DNA of 64,000 nt from Tsukamurella sputi (GTDB lineage Bacteria; Actinomycetota; Actinomycetes; Mycobacteriales; Mycobacteriaceae). This document shows positions 16,130 to 24,346 of the stretch, one piece after another. The stretch is from NCBI RefSeq assembly GCF_007858445.1, contig NZ_VIGV01000014.1, forward strand, positions 1-64,000, given 5' to 3'. The first letter of the stretch is position 1. Each line of letters opens with the position of its first letter. The translations under genes were made by a program, and so were the position numbers. Under the pieces are notes generated by a model, which worked only from the letters and a program-made list of their open reading frames with translations, made no database searches and had not been told where the DNA came from.

Positions 16130-17809
16130 GTGGCTGAATCCGAGAAGAGGCGCCCCGCGATCCTGACCGTCGACGACGATCCCAGCGTGTCCCGCGCGGT
16201 GGCCCGTGACCTGCGGCGCAAGTACGGCGACGAGTACCGGATCGTGCGGGCGGAGAGCGGAGAACAGGCCCTCGAAGCGCTCAAGGAGCTCAAGCTCCGC
16301 GGTGACCTGGTGGCCGCGATCCTCGCGGACTACCGCATGCCCCAGATGACGGGCCTGGAGTTCCTCGAGGCGGCGATGGACGTCTACCCGGGCGCCCGCC
16401 GCCTGCTCCTCACCGCCTACGCGGACACCGGTGCCGCGATCGAGGCGATCAACGTGGTCGACCTCGACCACTACCTCCTCAAGCCCTGGGACCCGCCGGA
16501 GGAGAAGCTCTACCCCGTCATCGACGCGCAGCTGGAGGCCTGGCTGTGCAGCGACCACCGCCCCGTGCCGGAGACGAAGGTCGTGGGCCACCGCTGGTCG
16601 GCCCGCTCCTCGGAGGTGCGGGAGTTCCTGGCCCGCAACCAGATCCCGTACCGGTGGTACACGGCCGAGTCGCCGGAGGGGCAGCGGCTGCTGGCCGCCG
16701 CGGGCAGCGACGGGCAGGAGCTTCCGCTCGTCGCCGCCGCCGACGGGACCGCGCTGTGCGCCCCGTCGGACAGCGAACTCGCGGCGCACGTGGGGCTGAA
16801 CACCACCCCGGCGGAGGAGTTCTACGACCTGGTGGTCGTGGGCGCCGGTCCCGCGGGCCTCGGCGCCGCCGTGTACGGCGCATCGGAGGGCCTGCGCACG
16901 GTGCTCGTCGAACGGTCCGCCACGGGCGGGCAGGCGGGGCAGAGCTCGCGCATCGAGAACTACCTCGGCTTCCCCGACGGTGTCTCGGGCACCCAGCTCA
17001 CGGACCGGGCGCGGCGGCAGGCCACCAAGTTCGGCGCCGAGATGATCACCGCCGCAGACGTCGTGGGGCTGGAGGTGACGGGCTCCGGGCGGCGCGTGCG
17101 GTTCTCCGACGGCACCGTCGTGGGCGCGCACACCGTCATCCTCGCGACGGGCGTCGCCTACCGGCAGCTGGACGCGCCGGGGATGGACCGGCTCACCGGC
17201 GCCGGCATCTTCTACGGCTCGGCGATGACCGAGGCGCCGGCCTGCGCTGGGCAGAACGTGTACATCGTGGGCGGCGCGAACTCCGCGGGCCAGGCGGCCG
17301 CGTACCTGTCGAAGGGGGCGCGCTCGGTGACCCTTCTGGTGCGCGGGCCCTCGCTCGAGGAGTCCATGTCGTACTACCTGATCCAGCAACTCAACGCGAT
17401 CGAGAACGTGCACGTGCGGCCGCACACGCAGGTGATCGAGGCGCACGGCGACGACCACCTCACGCAGCTCACGCTGCGCGACACCCAGTCGGGCGAGACG
17501 GAGCAGGTTCCCGCCGACTTCCTGTTCGTCTTCATCGGCGCCGAGCCGCGGACGGACTGGCTCGACGGCGTCGTGGCGCGGGACGGGCGGGGCTTCCTGG
17601 TGACCGGCCCGGACCTCACGGTCGACGGTGCCGCCCCGCGGGGATGGGAATTGGATCGCCCACCGTTCCACCTGGAGTCGAGCGTGCCCGGCATCTTCGT
17701 CGCCGGCGACGTGCGCTCCGAATCGGCGAAGCGCGTCGCCTCCGCGGTGGGCGAGGGCGCGATGGCCGTGATGTTCGTCCACCGCTATCTGGAAGGAGTT
17801 GACTCGTGA
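16130..17809 (+). CDS. Response-regulator REC domain fused to a thioredoxin-reductase-like flavoprotein
   Basis: 559 residues in three parts. REC receiver (about 8-130): acidic pair D15/D16, phospho-acceptor D67 (ILADYRMP), T95 and K118. Thioredoxin-fold linker (about 150-222): glutaredoxin-like EVREFLARNQIPYRWY but with no Cys pair. Flavoprotein (about 231-555): FAD motif GAGPAGL (238-244), GGQAGQSSRIENYLGF, NAD(P) motif GGANSAG (381-387), and C-terminal FVAGDVR. Where thioredoxin reductases have CAxC, the sequence is YGSAMTEA (about 362-369), so disulfide chemistry in the usual way is not possible. GTG 16130 follows a TAATCT -10 box by 6 nt (leaderless). It overlaps the histidine kinase start by 4 nt. 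The output is presumably redox or flavin-based, not DNA binding. Confidence 0.9.
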   Translation: MAESEKRRPAILTVDDDPSVSRAVARDLRRKYGDEYRIVRAESGEQALEALKELKLRGDLVAAILADYRMPQMTGLEFLEAAMDVYPGARRLLLTAYADTGAAIEAINVVDLDHYLLKPWDPPEEKLYPVIDAQLEAWLCSDHRPVPETKVVGHRWSARSSEVREFLARNQIPYRWYTAESPEGQRLLAAAGSDGQELPLVAAADGTALCAPSDSELAAHVGLNTTPAEEFYDLVVVGAGPAGLGAAVYGASEGLRTVLVERSATGGQAGQSSRIENYLGFPDGVSGTQLTDRARRQATKFGAEMITAADVVGLEVTGSGRRVRFSDGTVVGAHTVILATGVAYRQLDAPGMDRLTGAGIFYGSAMTEAPACAGQNVYIVGGANSAGQAAAYLSKGARSVTLLVRGPSLEESMSYYLIQQLNAIENVHVRPHTQVIEAHGDDHLTQLTLRDTQSGETEQVPADFLFVFIGAEPRTDWLDGVVARDGRGFLVTGPDLTVDGAAPRGWELDRPPFHLESSVPGIFVAGDVRSESAKRVASAVGEGAMAVMFVHRYLEGVDS

Positions 17810-19287
17810 GCACTCATGACCCGTGCTTCGTCGACGAACTGCGCACCCTGTTCCTGTTCGAGAAGCTCAGCGACGAGCAGCTGGAGTGGCTGTGCGAGCG
17901 GGGCCACGTGGAGACCTTCCCCGCCGGACCCGTGTACTCGACGGGCGACTCCGCCGACTGGTTGTACGTCCTGCTGCACGGGACGATCGCCCTGTCGCAG
18001 AAGGTCGGTGACGCGGAGGTCGAGACCACCCGCTCCGATCAGCGCGGCGCCTACGCCGGCGCGTGGTCGGCCTTCCTCGGCAAGGGCGGGCCGGCGCAGA
18101 AGCAGTACAACGCGTCGATGCGCGCGGTGACGCAGGCGCAGTTCTTCATGCTGCCCGCCGAGGATTTCAACGAGGCCATGCACGAGTGGTTCCCGATGGC
18201 GGTGCACCTGCTGGAGGGCGTCTTCTACGGCGGCCAGCGGAGCCGCCAGATTGTCGAGCAGCGCGAGCGCCTGCTGGCCCTGGGCTCGCTCTCGGCCGGT
18301 CTCACCCACGAGTTGAACAACCCCGCCGGCGCGGCCACCCGCGCGGTGGCGGAGCTGCGCACCCGCGTCGGCGGCATGCGGCACAAGCTGGCGGGCATCG
18401 CCAGCGGCAAGCTCGACCGCACCCGCCTCGTCGATCTGGTCAAGTTCCAGGAGGAGGCCGTCGAGGCCGTAGCCAGCGCCCCCGATCTCGGCCCGCTGGA
18501 GGCCTCGGACCGCGAGGACGAGCTCATGGACTGGCTCGAGGACCACGACATCGGCGACGGCCACGTGCTCGCGCCCGTCTTCGTGGCCGCGGGGCTGCAG
18601 ACCGACTTCCTCGACCGGGTCGCGGGCTCGCTCGACGACGGCCCCGTGCTCTCGGGCGCGCTGCGCTGGCTGTACTACACCGTCGAGACCGAGCTGTTGA
18701 TGAACGAGATCACCGACTCGACGAACCGGGTCTCCACGCTCGTCCAGGCAGCCAAGCAGTACTCGCAGATGGACCGGGCGCCCTTCCAGGTGCTCGACGT
18801 GCGCGAGCTGCTCGACAGCACCGTCGTCATGCTCAGCCGCAAGCTGGGCGAGGTCACCGTCGTCCGCGACTACGAGCCGGACCTGCCCGATATCAAGGGC
18901 TACGGCGCCGAGCTGAACCAGGTGTGGACCAACCTCATCGACAACGCCGTGCAGGCCATGGACGGCCACGGCACCCTGACGCTGCGCGCGTACCGCAAGG
19001 AGGAATCGGTGGTCGTCGAGGTCGGCGACACCGGCTCCGGCATCCCCGCCGACGTGCTGCCCCGCATCTTCGAGCCCTTCTTCACGACGAAGGGTGTCGG
19101 CGAGGGGACCGGTCTGGGGCTGGACATCTCGTGGCGCATCGTCGTCAACAAACACCAGGGCGATCTGGCGGTGCGCTCCGAGCCGGGGGAGACGGTGTTC
19201 ACCGTGAAACTGCCCATCGACGGGCCGCAGCGCGAGGACATCGCGATCCCGGACGAGCCGGGCATCGAGGGAGAGGGACAGCCATGA
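17806..19287 (+). CDS. Soluble sensor histidine kinase with N-terminal cyclic-nucleotide-binding-like domain
   Basis: 493 residues, no membrane segment. Residues 10-135 form a CAP_ED/cNMP-binding-like domain (LFEKLSDEQLEWLCERG, then PVYSTGDSADWLYVLLHG). The phosphorylation site is H168 in SAGLTHELNNPAGAATRA. The HATPase domain lies at about 365-460 with an N-box (NQVWTNLIDNAVQAM), G1 (GDTGSGIP) and G2 (GTGLGL). The GTG start overlaps the previous stop (GTGA) and has a GGAAGGAG site at 17791-17798. It is the natural partner of the upstream REC fusion. The phosphate-binding cassette Arg of canonical cAMP sites is not obvious, so the ligand is uncertain. Confidence 0.9.
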   Translation: MSTHDPCFVDELRTLFLFEKLSDEQLEWLCERGHVETFPAGPVYSTGDSADWLYVLLHGTIALSQKVGDAEVETTRSDQRGAYAGAWSAFLGKGGPAQKQYNASMRAVTQAQFFMLPAEDFNEAMHEWFPMAVHLLEGVFYGGQRSRQIVEQRERLLALGSLSAGLTHELNNPAGAATRAVAELRTRVGGMRHKLAGIASGKLDRTRLVDLVKFQEEAVEAVASAPDLGPLEASDREDELMDWLEDHDIGDGHVLAPVFVAAGLQTDFLDRVAGSLDDGPVLSGALRWLYYTVETELLMNEITDSTNRVSTLVQAAKQYSQMDRAPFQVLDVRELLDSTVVMLSRKLGEVTVVRDYEPDLPDIKGYGAELNQVWTNLIDNAVQAMDGHGTLTLRAYRKEESVVVEVGDTGSGIPADVLPRIFEPFFTTKGVGEGTGLGLDISWRIVVNKHQGDLAVRSEPGETVFTVKLPIDGPQREDIAIPDEPGIEGEGQP

Positions 19288-19634
19288 GCGATCCGACAGA
19301 CCCGATCGACGCCTCCGTGCCGCCCAGCGGCCCCGGCTGCGTGGACTGCGACGCCACCGGCGGGTGGTGGGTGCACCTGCGTCGCTGCGCGAAGTGCGGC
19401 CACGTGGGCTGCTGCGACTCCTCGCCGTCGCAGCACGCCAGCGCGCACGCGCGGGAGTCCGGGCACCCGATCGTGCAGAGCTACGAGCCCGGCGAGACCT
19501 GGTTCTGGGACTACGTTTCCGAGGACTACTACGACGGTCCGCGGCTCGCGGACCCGCAGAACCGCCCGGTCGAGCAGGCCGTGCCCGGCCCCGAGGGGCG
19601 CGTGCCCGCCGACTGGATGGATAAGGTGCACTGA
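19284..19634 (+). CDS. UBP-type zinc-finger protein
   Basis: 116 residues. The central segment [20 protein letters not shown], then [17 protein letters not shown] and [14 protein letters not shown], matches the UBP/ZnF_UBP (PF02148) fold with its Cys/His ligands. In eukaryotes this domain binds the free ubiquitin C-terminus; in actinobacteria it occurs as a small stand-alone protein of unknown ligand, often next to redox or two-component genes. It is coupled by 4-nt overlap (ATGA) to the kinase and by TGATG to mscR. A role as a sensor or adaptor in the same pathway is inferred from coupling only. Confidence 0.87.
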   Translation: MSDPTDPIDASVPPSGPGCVDCDATGGWWVHLRRCAKCGHVGCCDSSPSQHASAHARESGHPIVQSYEPGETWFWDYVSEDYYDGPRLADPQNRPVEQAVPGPEGRVPADWMDKVH

Positions 19635-20719
19635 TGTCGCAGATCGTCAGAGGAATCGTCGCCCGCGCCAAGGGTGAGCCCGTCGAAGTGGTCCCGATCG
19701 TGATCCCGGACCCCGGTCCCGGTGAGGTGGTGGTCGCGGTGCAGGCGTGCGGCGTCTGCCACACCGACCTGCACTACCGCGAGGGAGGGATCAACGACGA
19801 GTTCCCGTTCCTGCTCGGTCACGAGGCCGCGGGCATCGTCGAAACCGTCGGTGAGGGAGTCGATCACGTCGTTCCCGGCGATTTCGTCGTGCTCAACTGG
19901 CGCGCCGTGTGCGGGCAGTGCCGCGCGTGCAGGCGCGGGAAGCCGCAGTACTGCTTCGACACCTTCAACGCCACGCAGAAGATGACGCTCGAGGACGGCA
20001 CGGAGCTCTCGCCCGCGCTCGGCATCGGCGCCTTCGCCGAGAAGACGCTGGTCCACCAGGGGCAGTGCACCAAGGTCGATCCCGAGGCCGATCCGGCCGT
20101 TGCGGGCCTCCTGGGCTGCGGCGTGATGGCCGGGCTCGGCGCCGCCGTGAACACGGGCGGCGTCTCCCGCGGCGATACCGTCGCCGTGATCGGTTGCGGC
20201 GGTGTGGGAGACGCGGCCATCGCGGGCTCGCGCCTGGTGGGTGCGCGCACCATCATCGCCGTCGACCGGGACCCGAAGAAGCTGGAGTGGGCGCGCGACC
20301 TGGGGGCCACGCACACCGTCAACGCCGCGGAAACCGATGCGGTGGAGGCGATCCAGGAGATCACCGACGGCTTCGGTACGGACGTGGTGATCGACGCCGT
20401 CGGCCGCCCCGAGACCTGGAAGCAGGCCTTCTACGCCCGCGACCTCGCGGGCACCGTGGTCCTCGTGGGCGTGCCCACGCCGGACATGACCCTCGACATG
20501 CCGCTCATCGACTTCTTCTCCCGCGGTGGGGCTCTCAAGTCCTCCTGGTACGGCGACTGCCTGCCCGAGCGGGACTTCCCGCAGCTGGTGGACCTCTACC
20601 GCCAGGGCCGCCTGCCGCTCGAGAAGTTCGTCACCGAGCGCATCGGGCTCGACGAGGTGGAGAACGCCTTCGCGACGATGCACCGCGGCGAGGTGCTGCG
20701 CTCGGTGGTGGTCCTGTGA
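19634..20719 (+). CDS. mscR: S-(hydroxymethyl)mycothiol dehydrogenase (mycothiol-dependent formaldehyde dehydrogenase)
   Basis: A 361-residue zinc-containing medium-chain dehydrogenase. Catalytic zinc ligands sit in [15 protein letters not shown] and FLLGHEAAG; the structural zinc site is [15 protein letters not shown]. The NAD motif is GCGGVG, and the segment [20 protein letters not shown] is typical of mycothiol-dependent enzymes. It oxidises S-hydroxymethyl-mycothiol formed from formaldehyde and can reduce S-nitrosomycothiol. Length and the following MBL-fold gene match the M. tuberculosis Rv2259-Rv2260 pair. Here it is embedded in an operon with signalling genes. Confidence 0.93.
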   Translation: MSQIVRGIVARAKGEPVEVVPIVIPDPGPGEVVVAVQACGVCHTDLHYREGGINDEFPFLLGHEAAGIVETVGEGVDHVVPGDFVVLNWRAVCGQCRACRRGKPQYCFDTFNATQKMTLEDGTELSPALGIGAFAEKTLVHQGQCTKVDPEADPAVAGLLGCGVMAGLGAAVNTGGVSRGDTVAVIGCGGVGDAAIAGSRLVGARTIIAVDRDPKKLEWARDLGATHTVNAAETDAVEAIQEITDGFGTDVVIDAVGRPETWKQAFYARDLAGTVVLVGVPTPDMTLDMPLIDFFSRGGALKSSWYGDCLPERDFPQLVDLYRQGRLPLEKFVTERIGLDEVENAFATMHRGEVLRSVVVL

Positions 20720-21342
20720 CGCTGCGCGTGGAACGCGTTGTCACGTCGGGTGAATTCAGTCTGGACGGCGGTACCTGGGACGTCGACAACAACGTCTGGC
20801 TGGTCGGCGATGACAGCGAGGTCGTGATCGTCGACGCCGCCCACTCCGCCGACCCGATCGTCGACGCCGTCGCGGGCCGGAAGGTCCGCGGAATCGTGTG
20901 CACCCACGGGCACAACGACCACGTGACCGTCGCCCCCGAGCTCTCCGAGCGGCTCGACGCACCGATCCTCCTGCACCCCGGCGACGACGTGCTGTGGGAC
21001 ATGACCCACCCGGGCGTCGGCCACGAGGATCTCGCCGACAGCAGCCGGATCGCCGTCGGCGGCACCGAGATCCAGGTGATCCACGCGCCCGGTCACTCGC
21101 CGGGATCGGTGTGCCTGTACCTCCCGGAGGCGGGGCAGCTGTTCAGCGGCGACACCCTGTTCGCGGGCGGGCCCGGTGCCACCGGGCGCTCCTACAGCGA
21201 TTTCTCGGTGATCATCGAGTCCATCCGCGACCGCCTGTTCGCGCTGCCGCCCGAGACCACGGTGAACACGGGCCACGGCGACGGCACCACACTGGGCGCC
21301 GAGTCTCCGCATCTCGAGGAATGGATCCGCCGGGGTCACTGA
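20716..21342 (+). CDS. Metallo-beta-lactamase-fold hydrolase (Rv2260-like)
   Basis: 208 residues, glyoxalase II-like MBL fold. Metal motif THGHNDH (HxHxDH variant), later H in [13 protein letters not shown], and D in [12 protein letters not shown] complete the binuclear metal site; NTGHGDGTT follows near the C-terminus. The frame is open upstream within mscR, but the GTG at 20716 overlapping the mscR stop (GTGA) gives the normal length. The conserved pairing with MscR suggests hydrolysis of S-formyl-mycothiol, the product of MscR; this is inference from context. Confidence 0.9.
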   Translation: MTLRVERVVTSGEFSLDGGTWDVDNNVWLVGDDSEVVIVDAAHSADPIVDAVAGRKVRGIVCTHGHNDHVTVAPELSERLDAPILLHPGDDVLWDMTHPGVGHEDLADSSRIAVGGTEIQVIHAPGHSPGSVCLYLPEAGQLFSGDTLFAGGPGATGRSYSDFSVIIESIRDRLFALPPETTVNTGHGDGTTLGAESPHLEEWIRRGH

Positions 21343-21382
21343 CCCGCGACACGAAGACACACCCTGGTTGTATCTTCTTTGC

Positions 21383-22093
21383 ATGACCAGAGTCCTGATG
21401 GGGCCGCCGGCGAGCAGATGGTGGATCGCCTACCTGCTCGTCTTCGGTGCCTGCCTCGTCGAGGCGCTGGTGACGCGCCGGTGGGGCATCGCGGCCCTCG
21501 TCGTAGCCGTCCTCGCCGTCGGCCTGGTGACGACGGCGGGTTCCCTCCGCCTCCAGGTCGCCGTGCACGTCCTGGCCTGCGGCCTCGCCGCCGTCTCCGT
21601 CGTGATCGCCCACCTGGAGGGTCGCACTTTCTGGGTGGTCTTCGGCGCGCTCGCGACGCTCATCCTGGGCGCGCTGGTCCCGCTGGCGCGCCGCGAGGGT
21701 TCCGGCGGCCGCATCCGCACCGAGGAACTCGTCGGCCGTACGGTGCCGCAGGCGGAACGGCTGCTCGGATACCCGCGCAACCTGCAGCCGGGCGGCCTCG
21801 GCGTGCCCGTCGTGGTCGCCGTGCCCTACGGTCCTTCGCCCGACGGTGCCGACCCGCGCCGTCGGGCCCGACTGGTGGTCACGGCCGTCTCCGTCGATCC
21901 CGCAGGCCGGTGGATCGCCTTCGGCGTCGCGCCGGTCGCCTTCGCGCCGCGGGTGGACCGTCGGATCAGGGCCGGGCTGCAGCAGGAACTCAACGCCCGC
22001 GTCGGCGGCTTCCCCGCCGACCTCCGCCTCGAGCGTCCCAGCACTCCGATGCGACGGGCGACGAAAGATTCGAGATGTAGCATTTCGGCGTGA
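21383..22093 (+). CDS. Hypothetical membrane protein, first of two tandem paralogues
   Basis: 236 residues. Three or four TM segments lie in the first 105 residues (WWIAYLLVFGACLVEALV, then WGIAALVVAVLAVGLVTTAG and others). A cytosolic C-terminal domain starts EELVGRTVPQAERLLGYP and ends RVGGFPADLRLERPS. The same domain, about 45% identical by eye, forms the end of the next gene, so the two arose by duplication. No family recognised. The ATG at 21383 lies 6 nt after a TATCTT -10 box (leaderless). The stop overlaps the next start (GTGA). Confidence 0.7.
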   Translation: MTRVLMGPPASRWWIAYLLVFGACLVEALVTRRWGIAALVVAVLAVGLVTTAGSLRLQVAVHVLACGLAAVSVVIAHLEGRTFWVVFGALATLILGALVPLARREGSGGRIRTEELVGRTVPQAERLLGYPRNLQPGGLGVPVVVAVPYGPSPDGADPRRRARLVVTAVSVDPAGRWIAFGVAPVAFAPRVDRRIRAGLQQELNARVGGFPADLRLERPSTPMRRATKDSRCSISA

Positions 22094-22770
22094 TCAGAGT
22101 GTCGATCGGACCGCGGGTGGGCGGCGCCCTGTACGTGCCACCCGTTCTCGTCGCTGCCAGTGCCGGAATGCTGGCGAGCTCGGCGGAGACGGGACTCGCC
22201 GCAGCGATGGCCGCTTCGGTTCTGCTGATGTGCCTGGAATCCACGTCATCGCTCCGCCAGCGGACGGGGTTCTGCGTCGTGTCTTTCGTGTTCATCGTGG
22301 TGGCGCTGCGCGCGGTGATCGCAAGCGGGGACCGGTTGCGCATGTCTGTGGTGGTGATGGTCGCGGTGGCCGGCGCGTTCACGATGTGGATTCAACGTCG
22401 CTCGGCCGGAGGGGCGGTCCGCTCGGAGGAGCTCGTGGGGTGGACCGTCGCCGATGCCGAGCGGGTTCTCGGCTACCCCAAGGGCCTCCAGCCGGCGGGG
22501 ATGGCGACGCCGACTCTCGTCGCCGTTCCCGAGGGGGCGGCACCGTCGGACCTGGGCGACCCGGCTGTGCGTGCCGACCTCGTCGTGACGGCGGTGGCAC
22601 TCGACCCGGCGATCCCCTCCATCACCTTCGGCGTCGCGCCGCCGCACACGGTGCGGCGGCGCGATGTCACCCGCGAGGAGATGCAGGCCGAACTCGTCGC
22701 CCGCGTGGGCGGCTACCCCGGGAGCCTGCGCCCCGAGCGGCGCGTCCTCGGAGCCCCTACGCCGGGATGA
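22090..22770 (+). CDS. Hypothetical membrane protein, second of two tandem paralogues
   Basis: 226 residues; N-terminal hydrophobic segments to about residue 98, then the shared domain EELVGWTVADAERVLGYPKG ... LVARVGGYPGSLRPER. The GTG at 22090 follows a TAGCAT -10 box by 6 nt, so it has its own leaderless promoter as well as the 4-nt overlap with the first paralogue. Its 3' end overlaps the convergent acyltransferase by 14 nt. Function unknown. Confidence 0.7.
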   Translation: MIRVSIGPRVGGALYVPPVLVAASAGMLASSAETGLAAAMAASVLLMCLESTSSLRQRTGFCVVSFVFIVVALRAVIASGDRLRMSVVVMVAVAGAFTMWIQRRSAGGAVRSEELVGWTVADAERVLGYPKGLQPAGMATPTLVAVPEGAAPSDLGDPAVRADLVVTAVALDPAIPSITFGVAPPHTVRRRDVTREEMQAELVARVGGYPGSLRPERRVLGAPTPG

Positions 22771-24196
22771 GAGCGGGGCTGCGGTCGGCGACCTCGATGA
22801 TGCGGTCGCGCAGCAACCGGAAGACGGTGTCGACGGACCGGGTGGCCGCGGTGGTGTCCGGGTGCATGGCGTTGAAGTCGAGGCCGGCCTCGTCGCGGTT
22901 GATCCACATGAAGACCTCGCGCGACGGGGTGGCGTTCGCGAACACCGAGAAGTCGTGGTGCCGCGCCAGTTCCGCACCCGGTACGCGGGTCACGTCGATG
23001 TAGGAGAGCATCGGCGCCGTGAAACCGTGCTCGACCGGGAACTCCGGGTCGTCCGCGAGCAGGTCGATGACGGGGAAGACGGGGGTGCGATCGAGCTGCT
23101 TCGCGACCGAGACCGCCGCGTGCGCGTTGCGGGCCACCTCGTCGAAGGTGCCGGCGGCGGAGAACTGTACGGGGACCAGGGTCACGTACCAGCCGACGGC
23201 CATCGCGTCGCCGGTGGCGGAGCGGTCGGCGCGCGGGATGAGCATGGTGAACAGATCGTCGCCGGTGAGGGCCCGGTGCACCTGCCCCAGCACCGCGAGC
23301 AGCGCGCTGCTCATGTTCGCGCCGGCGCGCTTGGCGGCCGCGCTGAAGCGGGCCGTGCGATCGGCGTCGATGAAGGAGGCGTGCACCGCGATGCGGCCCG
23401 GCGCCGCCTCGCCGTCGGCGAGGCCCAGCGGTAGCGGGAAGCGGGGCATGCCGCCCGAGCGGCGGAGCGTCTCGCGCCACTGCACGACGTCGGGGTGGGT
23501 CGGCGTGAGGGTGGCCGCGAGGGTGCGCTGTTCGCGGGTGAACTCGCTGTGCGCGCGGACCGGTACCGGCGTGAACTCGGTGCCGCTGCGCGCCGCGGTG
23601 TACCGCGACAGGAGTTCGAAGAAGGACACCGCCTGCGAGACGCCGTCGGTGTAGAGGTGGTCAGAGCAGACCACCACCTGGAAGTGCGGGTCCGCGGCGC
23701 CGGGGCGTGCGTTCTCCACACCGGTCACGGCGAAGGCGAACGCCGCCCACTCGTGCAGCTCCGGCACGTTCTCCATGAGGTAGTCCTTCACGGTCACGCC
23801 GGGGTGCGATTCCGACGTGGCTTCCACGGCGATCTCGATGCGCTCCGGAGAAAGCGTGCGGCCGCGCGGATTGAGGTTCGTCGAAACGGGGAATGCGGTG
23901 TGGAAAACGCCGTGTGCGCGGACGAAATCGAGGAAGACGGATTCGGCTGTGGTCGCGTCGAATACATCGTGAATCGTGAATGTGGTGAACACGAGACGTC
24001 GGGTGCAGGCCTCACCGTCGATGCCGCTGCGCAGGTGGTCGGCCTGGACGAAGGAGGTGCACACGCCCAGGTCAGGTGCGGTGCGCATGGCCGCCTTGGT
24101 GTTCGCGTCCGGAGCCCAGACGGTCCACTCTCCCGCCGGGCACTGCCACTGTTCTGAGAAACCCGAAATCATGAAGAACATGATCCCGAACTCCAT
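22757..24196 (-). CDS. Condensation-domain (PapA-like) acyltransferase
   Basis: 479 residues. The catalytic motif HxxxDG is present as DHLYTDG (H180, D184, G185); the first His of the canonical HHxxxDG is Asp. The rest follows the two-subdomain chloramphenicol-acetyltransferase-like fold of mycobacterial PapA proteins, which esterify trehalose or other glycolipids with fatty acids. No PKS or MmpL gene is adjacent. The GC content of codons drops in the first 100 codons and in the upstream 150 bp, unlike neighbours. The start is uncertain: the ATG at 24196 has no clear ribosome site, and in-frame ATG codons lie at 24181 and 24172. Confidence 0.78.
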   Translation of the reverse strand: MEFGIMFFMISGFSEQWQCPAGEWTVWAPDANTKAAMRTAPDLGVCTSFVQADHLRSGIDGEACTRRLVFTTFTIHDVFDATTAESVFLDFVRAHGVFHTAFPVSTNLNPRGRTLSPERIEIAVEATSESHPGVTVKDYLMENVPELHEWAAFAFAVTGVENARPGAADPHFQVVVCSDHLYTDGVSQAVSFFELLSRYTAARSGTEFTPVPVRAHSEFTREQRTLAATLTPTHPDVVQWRETLRRSGGMPRFPLPLGLADGEAAPGRIAVHASFIDADRTARFSAAAKRAGANMSSALLAVLGQVHRALTGDDLFTMLIPRADRSATGDAMAVGWYVTLVPVQFSAAGTFDEVARNAHAAVSVAKQLDRTPVFPVIDLLADDPEFPVEHGFTAPMLSYIDVTRVPGAELARHHDFSVFANATPSREVFMWINRDEAGLDFNAMHPDTTAATRSVDTVFRLLRDRIIEVADRSPALIPA

Positions 24197-24346
24197 AGCG
24201 GAGCAAAAGACGGAAGCTCAGTGATAAACCCGACAATCGCCAGGGGTTCCCATCCGGCGCCCCATGCCGCATTATGTGCAGTGCTAATTACATAGCCGGG
24301 CAACAGAGGTTTTGTTGTTGTTCGAGATGCAAATGTTCAGCCTTTT

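Noticed and set aside
22757-24196. Inactive condensation domain because HH is DH
   Set aside because: The second His of the motif is the general base and is present with Asp and Gly, so activity remains possible.
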